A stretch of 64,000 bases of DNA, from NCBI GenBank assembly GCA_949987565.1, contig OX465112.1:13398557-13462556 (forward strand), read 5' to 3'. Every line of letters starts with the position of its first letter. The first letter of the stretch is position 1. This DNA comes from Luidia sarsii. Lineage: Eukaryota > Echinodermata > Asteroidea > Paxillosida > Luidiidae. The notes beneath the pieces are model-generated. The model saw only the letters and a program-made list of their open reading frames with translations, was not told the DNA's origin and made no database searches. Shown here in pieces: positions 1 through 12,000 of this stretch. Both the position numbers and the translations under genes were made by a program.

Positions 1-1700
1 GGAAGGCTTAAACGCCTAATTAAAAGAAAGCCCAACTTAATTGATGAAAAATCAGTTTATGCCGCCAAGAACAAGAGTGACGGTATCGTGTGCAGCTGAT
101 AAGACCCGGATTCAAAACACAGACAGCAGCCATTCCGAGCTCACCACGCGTAAACATTGGATCCGTAATTCCCTTGTATAAGCCCTTATAGTTTTTCGTC
201 TTTGATGAAACTGGACCTCGATTCAGCCGCCTTGCCGGCCCGCAGGGCCTCATGACGCTGACAGACTCGGCCAGTCCTTGCCCCGTATACGCTCGCGCCA
301 AGCGCGTTCATCTATCTCCCGTGCGCGGAGATTGGCCCGGACAGGTGGCACCTCCTAATCAGACGAGACGGTATCCCGATGACAAAAATGGACCTCAAGA
401 AAATACACGCTCTCATACCGCAGCCCATGCACGCACAGGGAAGTAAAACTCCATTCGAAATCACTGCATGCCATCAGTTCTAGCCTTTTGCAGGTATATA
501 GGCGGGGGGGGAGGGGGGCTACGCAACCCGGCAATCCGAATGCACTCGGCTCCGGTAAAACGGAGTTTGACTTTTGGGCCCCCCGGGAAAAAGTTGATTC
601 TCACGGCGAGGTATACTCTGTATAAAGACGCTGCTGGGTAAAAATAAAAGGTCACACCATCACTTGCCTGACACACACTTGGTCAATAGACCTAGTTCGT
701 TTAGACATGTTGGGATTGTCGTGATGGATCTCGACCAGCAAAATCCACCATTTTGGTTTTTTATCGACCGACAGTGGTGTAATATTATTGATATGCTTTT
801 TATCCCATAACATCCCATAACAAAAGGAAACCTTGGCGACAGTATAGATTTTTTTTCCATTTCCTATATCCAAGGTCTCGTGGGTGACAAGGATGAAAAC
901 CTAGACGAAGAAGGCTCTCACCAGCCTTGCCGATGATGAAGTTGAATGGAGAAACATTGTGGCTGCCTGCCTTGTATCGGTGTATACAAGGTGATGTTTT
1001 GACCAACGTGTAGGCCTATACGTTTAGTTAAATATGAACTTATAAGCCTATTGAAAAAAAAGGCAAATCTTTTTTTTGTTCTAAAGTTCCCAGTCGGTTT
1101 TTCCTTTGTTTCCTTTGTTTGTTAGACCTAAATAATTTATGAACTTCTTGGTTAAATATAAGCAGTTTTGCAATGTATATAGGGTTAGTTGTGTTCAGTA
1201 TTCATAAAAAAATGTCAATCGCCCATCACAGGTGTATACGGGCTGATTTCATGAAACTATCAATTTTGAAGGCTTCCTTAGTTAAAAAGTATAGAATTGC
1301 TATAAGTTGTTTGCTGTTCACTTGACTTTGGCTTTCGCTTGCAAAAGAGCCTCACAATCATGCAATGGATCTTTGGCTGGCAGCCTCATTTTATGATGTG
1401 TGTTTTTAGGTGAAATTTTTTACTCGCACTTCCGCTTATTTTATACGGAGTGTGTAGTATTTCGTATTTGTTCGCTATTTATTATCGTGGGTTTGGGTAT
1501 TCAAAAATACTTCCTTGTTCTGTAAATCGCGGCTTTCGTGGAGAACTAAACTAACCCACCGACACCTTTAAATGCGAATTAGTGGGAAGAAGCTCAACAT
1601 GTATATGGCACGATCGAGCTGGTGGCTTTCCCGTAGGATTTGTAGACTGTGAGTCACGGGCTTTGCAATTATGAATAGGTAACCCGAGCAGGAAAAATTC
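1..1700. other. Gene-free stretch at left edge
   Basis: I see no coding region, RNA gene or clear repeat structure here. Reading frames are short and lack recognisable domains. A short G-run lies near 507-517, and a T-rich piece near 1075-1125 resembles the tail of the SINE family seen fully at 7.5 kb. Confidence 0.5.
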
Positions 1701-2630
1701 AGTCCCTCTCTATGTCTCTCTGTCTCCCTGTCTCCCTCAGTGTTGTCTCCTTGTCTCCCTGTCTCCCTGTCTCCCTGTCTCCCTGTCTCCCCGTCTCCCC
1801 GTCTCTATGTCTCTATGTCTCTCTGTCTCTCTGTCTCTCTGTCTCCCTGTCTCTATTTATCTATGTCTCCCCATGGAGGAAAATCTCTTCTTATTCCTCC
1901 ATGGTCTCCCTGTTTCTGTCTCCCTGTCTCCCTGTCTCTATGTCTCCCTGTCTCCATGTCTCTCTGTCTCCATGTCTCCCTGTCTCTGCCTCAGTGTCTC
2001 TCCGCCTCCCCTCTCTCTGTCTCCCTAGCTGTTTTGTTCTCTCTGTCCCCCATGTCCCCCTGTCTCCCATGTCTCTCTGTCTCCCAGTCTCTGTCTCCCA
2101 TGTCTCTCTGTCTCCCTGTCTCCCAGTCTCTCTGTCTCACTGTTTCCCCCTGGATCCCTGTCTCTCTCTGTCTTCAATGTCTCCCTGTATCTCTGCCTAT
2201 CTGTCATCCTGCTCATCTGTCTTCCTGCCTATCTGTCTCCCTGTCTCTCTGTCTTCCCCTCTCTCTGTCTTCCCCTCTCTCTGTCTTCCCCTCTCTCTGT
2301 CTTCCCCTCTCTCTGTCTTCCCCTCTCTCTGTCTTCCCCTCTCTCTGTCTCCCTGTCTCTCTGTCTCCCATGTATCCCTGTCTCTCTGCCTATCTGTCTC
2401 CCTGTCTCTCTCTGTCTCCATGTCTCTCTGTCTCCCTGTATCTCTGTCTTTCCCTCTCTCTGTCTCCCTGTCTTTCTCTTTCTCTCTGTCTCCCATATGT
2501 CTCTCTGTCTCCCATGTCTCCCATGTCTCTCTGCCTATATATCTGTTCCCTGTCTCTCCGATCTCCCTGTCTCTGTGTTTCCCTGTATCTCTGTCTAACT
2601 CTGTCTCTCTCTATACTTCCCGCCCCGTCC
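1700..2630. repeat. CT-rich tandem repeat (TCTCTGTCTCCC-like)
   Basis: About 0.9 kb of imperfect tandem units built from TCTCTGTCTCCC and TCTCCCTGTC, with a purer inner block of TCTCTGTCTTCCCC near 2240-2345. Because no unit contains a stop codon in several frames, long Ser/Leu/Pro/Cys-rich reading frames appear on both strands. These are composition artefacts, not genes. Confidence 0.9.
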
Positions 2631-4340
2631 CCATCCCCGCCGTCCCCGATACGATGTAGGTCGGTTTACAATGCTACCAGTACCAAGGTGGTTGTGCTTT
2701 GAGTAACCCCTTGGTGAACTACTTGCCAAATGTGTCTACATGCAGACGCATGGTTGTAAGAGCCCCAACACCACCGTGTCATTCACACGGAGCCTTAGTT
2801 TCTCAATCAGCGATCCATCCGCTGGTTCGCTCCATCAAACAGACGGTAGTCGGGTGCGGGAACCAACGCACAAACGGGGACTATAGATTGGTCCATGAAA
2901 ACTTAAATTGCGTAAATCGGACTTTGACGACAGTGAGTCTAGGCCTATTTAATATTACGAGAATTTCTTTGAGTCATTTCCTGCGCCCAAATCAGTCTTG
3001 TAGGCCATATCAAAGGTTAGGCAATTGGGGATGCCGTATAGTATAACTTTCACGGGATTTAAAGAACGCAACCAAACGAACGACGCACCGATCGACTCTC
3101 GACCCATAGGCCTAAAACATTCTCGCACCGACCGCCCTGCCGTCCGATCTTCAGATCATACATCTGTCCGTCCTTCCGATCCACCGACTGACCAACTTAT
3201 TTCCACACCCACTCACCTATAACACGCCTCCTTTTTTTCCTACGACCACTCGCCCTCCTTTGTCGTTTGATATTTATGCATAGCTGCCAATCATTCCTAT
3301 TTTGGAGGAATCATTCCTCTTTTTTAGCGAAAATGGATATCACTTTTTACAAGTTCTTGACAACAGATTCCGATTTTTGGCTTGGAAATACACATGTATT
3401 GCTATGTAGTTTGCTCAGTGATTCCTGTTCTTTCTTTCAGGAAGAAGTATTCCTAAATCCATTTAAGATAATAGGTTAGCAGCTATGTTTATGCACAGTT
3501 GGGGCGTCATTTCATACAATGTCTCCTGCAAACCAGCTCCATCATCACGGGTACCTATTCCTATAGCGTTTGCGGTAGAGATATCGAGCGATTAGTGCGA
3601 AGTGACTTGCTAAAGGACGCCCTGGCGGCCCACATACCTGCAGCCCTGTATTGCAATTGAAGATGGCCAGATTGATCGAGATTTTAATTAGGGAACATCC
3701 AAAGCCGCGAGGCTATGTTCAACTGACATTTTCGGCATCGTCGAATTATGCATTCGGTGTTAACATTATTCGAGATTCCATTAAAGTTTCCCGGTGGTCA
3801 TCGATTCAGGGGGCCATCTAGTCTTACTGCACTGTACAAGTGTGTATATACAAGGGAAAAGAAGGGCCAATTTGCGAACAGGCGAAATATAATATCCACT
3901 CCTACTGCTGTTTTCTAGACTGATCGATAGCCAATAATCCGGGGGGCAACTTTTGGTTCCACACAGGGATTCGAATCGCGACCGCTGGTTCCCCGTCCAC
4001 CCGCCAGGCTGTTTCCGCGTTGGGGGAAACCAGCGAAGGGTATACACTGTCTCACTTTCAGATCCAGGAACGTGTGCCAAACGAAAGGAAAATGAAATCC
4101 CAAATAAGTATTTCAAACTAATATAGAACAACTGACTGGGAACGATTTTCGAAAAATGGCAACGAGGCCTTTGACTGGACCAGGACTTGAACCAGAGACC
4201 TCTGGTGACGAAAATGTAATGCGCATGTATAAGCAGACCACAATAATCAACTCCACTTGGCTCGGATAAAGTTCAAACACCATCCGAGACTGATAAATAG
4301 GCCTATATCAAATACCAAAGACTAGTTGACTATTCGGGAA

Positions 4341-4425
4341 GGCAACCATCTAAGGGCTGGATCAGCTCAGATTGTAAGAGCGCTGGCAACGCATGACCAG
4401 AGAAACCACGGCTATACCACGGGCC
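4341..4425 (+). mobile_element. tRNA-derived SINE head
   Basis: The segment reads AAGGGCTGGATCAGCTCAG, followed by a TTGTAAGAGCGCTGG-like D-arm. This is the A-box end of a tRNA-derived SINE also seen at 7.53 and 43.75 kb, and in reverse at 33.2 and 38.0 kb. Confidence 0.5.
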
Positions 4426-4535
4426 AAGATGACACGTAAAGCGGCAGCTAAGCGTAAGCCGAATACATGTACATGGACATGTACATGTAATTTAATTTCC
4501 CCAAGCCAAAGAATATCCATAATGCCTAAAGAATA

Positions 4536-4608
4536 GATCCCCCTCCCTCTCTCCGTGTCACTGGAATTGAGCGAGTAGGCAATCGGGTCGTAGTTTGTCG
4601 TCGGCTAC
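4536..4608 (+). repeat. 73 bp segment duplicated at 5779-5850
   Basis: This segment, beginning GATCCCCCTCCCTCTCTCCG and ending GTTTGTCGTCGGCTAC, is nearly identical to 5779-5850, differing in the C-run. The second copy lies just upstream of the first exon of the class B receptor gene. It is either a dispersed repeat or a local duplication of promoter/leader DNA. Confidence 0.75.
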
Positions 4609-5778
4609 ACAGTCCATGCAATACAGAATAAATGTTGCATTCTGCTTACTGACTGTGCACTGTACAAACGTCGGACAAAGAGGTGTCAGACAAAATCGTT
4701 TGTCCATCAACAAACTGTAAGCCTAAGCCTATTTAAAATGAATCATGCAAAACTAAATAAATGGAACACAATATATACGTCAAGAGAAAACGTATCTAGT
4801 ATCAAACTATTTCAAAAGTAATTTGGTGCGCGTTAATTATCAAAATATGCAAAATTTTAGGACAGTCATCCTTCTTCAACAAGAAACCCGCCAGTTTTGT
4901 TGTCATGTCAAAATGTATCAAGGTGATATTTCTATCATACCAAAGGTGATTCCGCATTAGGTTTTTGGCAAATTCCCATACCTGTTATGAATACTACCAC
5001 GATAAGGAGCAGCCTTGCTATGACCGCGGCTAATAGCTTCTATAAAGGCTGGTAGGATTAGAATGGCCTCCCTGAGTGGAACAAACTTCATTTCGCAATA
5101 CGCTGACGAGTTGGTTTCCCCAAAGTGTGCGCGCGCAGGGGCTACAGGGAGGCCTTGATGATCACTCACAGTCATACTGTCCCATATATATTCAACCAGC
5201 CATATCTGGCTATAGAAACCCGCTAAAACGAAAAGTTATGCCACAATGCATGCAGTCGACTCAAAATCGGCGTCGGAACGTGCATAATTTCCGCCAACGA
5301 AAAGTAGGCGAGAGTTCGGAGCATACCTCCACGGTCGGGGAAACAAACAAAAAAAACAACCCAACGGCGCACCAACTTACAATAATAGAGTTACTTCATT
5401 GAACAAGCCAGGGCTAGAGTTGGAACCAGACGATCCCTTTCGAAACTCGTCAAGCCCTGTGTCCCTCCCGCCCACACACACAAAATATGCTCGCATCCCG
5501 CTATCGATTTGCTGCTGTGGATGAACTGAAAGACTGCTGAGTTGACTATCGTTTACCGAGGACTTGATCAACATTTCCTTCATCAGGGCAGCGGCGGAGA
5601 TACGTATAGGGGGCGGATCAGTAGGTTTTGCTTTTTTGGTTTTTTTCCCCGGGACACGCAACGCGAACGATTGATCCCCTCGGCGAAAGGTAATCGGGGA
5701 TAGAGAGGCGGGGACAGACGCTGTATCCGTCGGCTGATGCTCAGCCCACTTCCCTGGCTAATTACTAGAGAAAGACCG

Positions 5779-5850
5779 GATCCCCCTCCCCCTCTCCGTG
5801 TCACTGGAATTGAGCGAGTAGGCAATCGGGTCGTAGTTTGTCGTCGGCTA
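5779..5850 (+). repeat. Second copy of the 73 bp duplicated segment
   Basis: Near-identical to 4536-4608 in the same orientation, about 1.24 kb apart. It lies within or just upstream of the presumed 5' leader of the class B receptor (ATG at 6044). Confidence 0.75.
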
Positions 5851-5854
5851 CTAC

Positions 5855-6046
5855 TACTAGGCCCTGCGGGGGGAGTATCGCGAGCGTCTGGTCGCTTCAC
5901 CGCTGACGGCTCGCGGGCGGGGAGCAGTACTGCACTGCGTATTGTACGGTGCGCGGCCGTTTGGTCCACAGAGTTGAGCTGTCACGCGTCACGGCAGTGG
6001 GAGAGGAAGCAAGTTGCCTGGAAGTTCGAATCAAATCTGCGAAATG
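5855..6046 (+). promoter_or_regulatory. Presumed leader exon and start codon of the class B receptor
   Basis: ATG at 6044-6046 is followed at once by a good donor (GTGAGTAC). An in-frame TGA lies upstream at 5975-5977 with no ATG between. The next receptor exon (14185) has an in-frame TAG directly before its acceptor boundary, so it needs a start supplied from upstream in phase 0, which this ATG does. The 5' limit of the leader cannot be read from sequence. Confidence 0.5.
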
Positions 6047-9000
6047 GTGAGTACGTTCTTACTTCATTCAGTGTGACACCCGAATACAAATCCTATCCTA
6101 ATCATAACCTGTACAGCGTCAGTCTGGTCGATGCTACGTGTATTTTAGGGCAACACGAAGCAGCTGTAATAGACGCTATAGCACATTATCGGGGGTGTAT
6201 ATTTCGAGGATCCTAGTGTTGGTTCCCGGCAGGCCCTTCATTTTGCATTTGAGATTTCATTTTGTATTTGAGACGGGTCATGCTAGGATTTGAACGATGT
6301 CAGGCCCCTCGGAATTTCTTTTAAGATTTGTAGGATTTTGGTCATTCAGTTAATTTTTTTTTTTCTTGAGATTTCATGTTTTACTTTAGGCTAAAATCGT
6401 TGACTGTCTCATTAGTTTTCTATTCTGTGCGGCCTTCAACGATGTATTGTGGGTCCAAAAATGTGGTTCCTCCACACCGCACGAGCATCTATCGCAGACT
6501 CTCTTGGTGGCTGTTTTTCACTAGGTATATTTCAAATTGAACAATTTGGCCACGAAAACTTTCTTGGCCAATTTTTCAATTTGTTCAAAGTTCCTAGTCA
6601 GTTTTTCCTTTGTTTGTTTGAGGTATATTTCGGTTACCGTTATGGTTTTTGTACATTGCAGAGCATTGTAAGATTATGACAAATCGTGTAATGGCGGCAT
6701 GTCGTAATTTGCAAAACGGCTCTGGGAGTAAAAACCCTGCGATATTTTGTCAATACCGGACTTGTGTTTTGCAAAGCACCAAGCGATTCTATCGGTTTAT
6801 AACGTGGCCAGTGTTTCCCCTGTATTCAAAAACTGTGAGATGGTTCACCTCACAATTTTGTTTTACCATCCATGTCTCCAAAACAGAGGTCAGTTCCATG
6901 CTACACAAGTTAGCAGGACCAAAGCAAATCATATCTGACTCAGAACGGTGCAATTCAGCAGTGGGGATTGTATACCGACCGACGAGGTTAATACCAGTCG
7001 ATATAATTATGGACAGGCGCTTGTCAAAGTGTGGCTACAGTATTATGTTGCCGTACATTGCCTTCAGCGTATGCTGGAAAATCAAGGAATGAAACCCAAG
7101 TAGGGACAGTGTGATGTGTTGGCCCATGGTGAGTCAAAATCATTCTCATCTCCGATGGGATGATATCACGGTGGGTTCATGGGTGCGTATAGCCTCATGG
7201 GAAAATACTATTTAAGACAAACAAAAAACACTATAGGGTGACACGAACCATTTCATCGAAAGTCCTTTCTCGGAAAGTTATTCCTGAGTGAAACAATATC
7301 AGTTGTCAGTTCCCATCAACCGTCCGGAAACGATAGTGTTGGAGAATATTTGAAGTTTTCGTTGCCAATTTTTCAATTTGTTCAAAATTTCCCAGTCATT
7401 TCCCAGTCCTTTATTTGTTTGACTTGAATTGAAAAAGCTGCATCCACTTTGTAATGATCTCCGAGCTGCCGTAGCCAGGCTTACAACAATAATAATTGGT
7501 TGTTTGCATCTGAATGAAAGCGGCACCACCTAAGGGCTGGAGAGGTCAGATGGAAAAGCACTGGTGCGTTAATTCAGAAGTCTCGGGTTCAAGTCCAGGT
7601 CCAGTTAAAGTTTTCTTTGCCATTTTTTTGTTCAAAAGTTCCCAGTCAGTTTTTACTTGGTTTGTTTGACAATTATTCTTAACCGACCTGCATTTGGACC
7701 AACATCGGTCCAAATCCAAAATATCAACAGGTAAAAGCAGGCTCTTGATCAACAATAGCCCGACTTTGGCTTCGAGTCCGAGTTCGAGTCACGAGGCCTA
7801 CCTGTACAAATCAAAGATATTGGTAGTAACCGAAGTTATGGCTCGACGCATAGGTGTCACCAGACAACCGGTTCTGACAGAAAAGTGTGCGTGTGGCTGT
7901 GTGTGTATTTGTGTGTTGGGGGACCATTTTGCGCGGGAATGAAGTGTGTCGAGGCCGAAATCACGGAGCTAGCAAGGTGTGGGGCCGGGGGGTTGGGCTC
8001 CCACTGCAGGGAGCTTTGTGCATTTTCGTACTTGTATTCATGAAATTTTGGTGCATATTTCATGGTGTATTTTATCTGCTTCAAAGCGTGTTCGTGGGTA
8101 AGAAAAAGTATGTCTTGTTAAATCACACAGCACGGACTATGGTTTGTAAATACCGTTCATAGTTCCCTATTTTTGTGTTTATCCCAGTAGGTCTATCTCA
8201 TTTCCCTGTCATACTTCTGATCCCAATTGTGTGTGTGTGGGGGGGGACAAAATGATATCATGCCCTATTGCAACCTTTGAAAGTGTGTGGGGGCATGTCC
8301 CCCGCCTGTCGGAATCAGAGATCGATTCAAATTGTATGCCTCTTTTTTATGACTGATATATTTCGAGTCATTTCAACAGTTTGACATCTCATCACTTTGT
8401 GGAGTTATAGCGTCATCCCCTCCATGCTGATTTGGATAAAATTGTCCGACTTAACAGATCCCATGTTATTATTTTCCGCAAGTAGGCCTATGCCTGAAAC
8501 TTTTGCTTTGATTTTTTGCTACGACAGCGTTGACTTGAATAACAGTACGCGAACTAGACTCGTCGTGGTGGTATACATACACATCACGTTGTTTTTTTAA
8601 TAACCCAATCCTATTATATACAGTCTATATACCCGGGGCAGAAAACTTTTTCCTTTTTTTTGGCACGATGTATTACGATGTAATGCATACGGGTATACGG
8701 TGCGCGCACTACGAACATGAGTGTTCACGTCAGCCGGTGCAGAATTATCAGGAACGGATCTGAGTAAACAAAACTGTTGAGTGTGGACGAGGTTTCATCT
8801 GTTTTTTTCTTGGAAGAAAAGGGAAAGATCGATGAGGGGATGACTTGGATGTCCGTTCGTCGGTTCCATGCACGCGGCTAGCTGTCTAGCATCGTGCCAT
8901 GCGGAGTCCTGGTGATATTTCTTGTCCATCTCAGGATCACAGTAAGCGGTGTTCATGATCTTTGACGACACCGTTTCCCATACTTTTTTGGCACGTTTTT

Positions 9001-12000
9001 GCAGCGTTGTTGATGCAGGGGATATCTCTCTATCACAGAATGAGAGCGAGTCGGTCTATACTGAATTTATAGAGGTACTTATATAGGTACCAAAGTTCCT
9101 CGAGTATGGAAAGCCTTATTCGTATTTTCAGCCGCAAATCAATTTCATCCGTTACTTCCCGGTCCTTTGTTTGATTCACAGAATCAGGTTGTTTCCATAG
9201 CACTGTATCAAAGGCCCCATACAACATTGGTAAAGGTCAACAGATTGGCACAGTTTGTGTGTGTTAAACCATTAAATATTCCAAAAAAAAAATACTGCGA
9301 AGGTTTTAGCTCAAATGATAATCTGAGAAAGTAGAAAAATGCAAACAAAATCACGGTTTTCGCACCAACCCGTAGTGAAAGAAATAGTTTATTAATCGCT
9401 AGTAATAAACGTTTTGCCGATGTTTGAGTGGAGATTTATCGAAAGGGAAAGTATCCCAGACCGTAAGATTTCAACATGAGGACTCTATCATGACCATCTA
9501 CAACCTGTGTAAATTAGAGAGAATTATGTGGACATCGAAGTTTTCCAATGTTTCCAATGTTGTATTATAGGATGACCATGCTGCTCGATTGATTTAAACT
9601 TGCATTGCTAACCTACAGAATATCTGCTTGCACACAGGGGCATAATCATTAATCTACACGAATGATGCTTTGCATCATGCATTGTTTCATTGCAGTAATG
9701 AGTCGAGCATATGCCTCCCCCTAAGCCGTTAATCAGGGCTTCGGAATGAAAAATCACTCCCCGAGATCAAGTTAGGCAAAGCCAATTAGGCCGTTGGCCA
9801 CTGGAGATCTACCGTGTCAGCCGGGCCTAATCACTGCCGACAGATCCGTGTGCAGGGCCGGCCCTGCCGTGTAGATCGATGTTGCCTTGCCAGCCCTTCT
9901 TATAACATGGAGGAAGGCCCTTCTTCCTCCATGTTATAAGAAGGGAACCCACCGCCGCTCCGCCAATCGTCATGACTTATACCGCCGGGCCAAGCGCTGA
10001 CAGCCCACCCGTGCCCATTGCACCAGAGTCCTGAGGCATTAGAAGACGACACTTAAAGGGGAATGAAACCCAGAGAAAAATGTTGGCTTATCTGATTGGG
10101 TGTTAAAAACAACCTACAATTACCTATGTGCTACCCACCTACGAGTTTCATAAAGAGGGAAAAATCATGAAATTCGGTGGTCGAATTTGCGTTCCCGCAA
10201 ACCGCCATCTTTTCGAATGGCCCGCAAGGTCACTGCGGGCGTATGACATCGCAACGGAAAACGGTTTGCGGGAACGCGAAATCGACCACCGTATTCCATG
10301 ATTGTTCCCTCTTTATGAAACTCGTAGGTGAGTAGCACATAGGTAATTGTAGGTTGTTTTTAACACACAATCAGATAAGCTAACATTTTTCTCTAGGTTT
10401 CATTCTCCTTTAACGGCAGGGCCTACACCATTTTGCGAAGGTCAAATCGGATCGCTTCCATACTTCCGACACAGGCCTATATACCTGCGTAAGCTTCTGC
10501 TGTATGCTCCCTATATCGGTTACTTCATTAATGCATTAAATGCACGCGATGTGTATACAGCCTATACAATGCATGGCCAAATACTCAAATCTTAGACTTT
10601 TCTTTAGTTTTCCTAAGATCAGCAGTTTTTCATTTAAGTTGGAATACGCAAAGCATTGATGCTATACCAGCTCATGCAGTGCACAATCCGGCTGACAAGC
10701 ACGTGCAACCCACTTTAATGCGTCCTTTCAATGTGGCGTGTTAATAAGTGGTGATGGTAAATTCCGTATCCTATACGGCCTACATCCCATCCCGTGACAT
10801 CGACTTTTAGATAAGACTTGAAGGTTTGCATGGTGGAAATAATAAGTGGAAGGTTTGCGATGACACCGTGTGTTTCAAGAAGGAGTCTGAAAAGAGTAAA
10901 GAACATTGACTTTTATTCTTCCATTTTCTCATTCTGTTGTACCGGTAGTTGCTGTCTTTGTGCGTTCTTTGGTTTTGTTTTCTGTCCGTTTGTCTGTATG
11001 TTTGCTTGTTTTTAGCCTTGCAACAAACACGGGAGAAGGAAGCAGTTGTGTAAAATAATGTTGGGCAATAATATTTAACTGGCAACACTGCCGGTCAATA
11101 AAAGTCTCACTTTTGAATTGTGTTGGTCAAACGGCAATCCCAAGCTCCCAAAAATGTTCTGATAAATCGCATGCAGACCGAGTATTGGGCAACGAATTTT
11201 CCCCACATTTCTTTGTCAAGTGTTCGTCGGTATACAATGTCGACTTCAACCTCAAGGACCAAAGTTGCGCGCACGCAGCAACAACCCATAATAACCTGCA
11301 TCGCTTGCAATGGCGGAAGTAAAAACGAGCATAATTCAAACGGGCTGATGAATGGCGGCCTCTGAAAAGAAAAAAAAAACTGGTTGAAGTGAAGGATTCC
11401 TCCCATTTTGTCGACTTTTTTTTTAAACCACTGTGTCTGTGCATGTTCACGTTAATGTATACTGAAGGAGAGTAACTAGACAGTGATTAAGTTTGTTTTT
11501 TTGTAATCCTGCAGGGGTGCTATTTAATTGTTTGTTTTTCCTGTTTATCTGTTTCATATCTCAAGTGTTATTTTTGGTCTTATTTTGGACTTATAGGTTT
11601 GATTGACAGTTTTATGTAATCTGTTATTCATGTATGTTTTCTGAGTGTTACTGCAAAAATAACGAATGAATGAATGAAAATGAATGACTCATGATAGAGT
11701 GCGTGAATGTGCATGTTGAGCCCTCGTACGTGATGGCTCGGTCGATCAGATCATAGATAGTTAAGTACCGGTAGTAGTGCATGTTGTTGATATTTTTATC
11801 AGGAGGGAATATAAACGCTAGGCGTTTTAACAACATAGTCCTTATAAATAAATACCAAGGAGCACGGTGAAAATCTATGTAGGCTGTACATTACAATACA
11901 CCTAGGCTTATGCATGTGCTTGTGTTACAGGTTCAATTCAAATTGTAAATGTTTAATTAAAGGCCCTATACAACATTAGATCTCACCGAGATCTAAACGT

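Larger units (their letters stand above)
2660..5400. other. Non-coding stretch with SINE fragments
   Basis: No gene is recognised. It holds tRNA-like SINE pieces near 3940-4030, 4150-4215 and 4341-4425, and a 73 bp segment at 4536-4608 that recurs at 5779-5850. CATGTACATGTA-type words occur near 4467-4490. Confidence 0.5.

Noticed and set aside
1712..2702. Two overlapping long frames rich in Ser, Leu, Pro and Cys, and reverse Arg/Glu/Asp/Thr-rich frames
   Set aside because: They are produced by the CT-rich tandem repeat, which lacks stop codons in several frames. There is no domain, signal or splice context.
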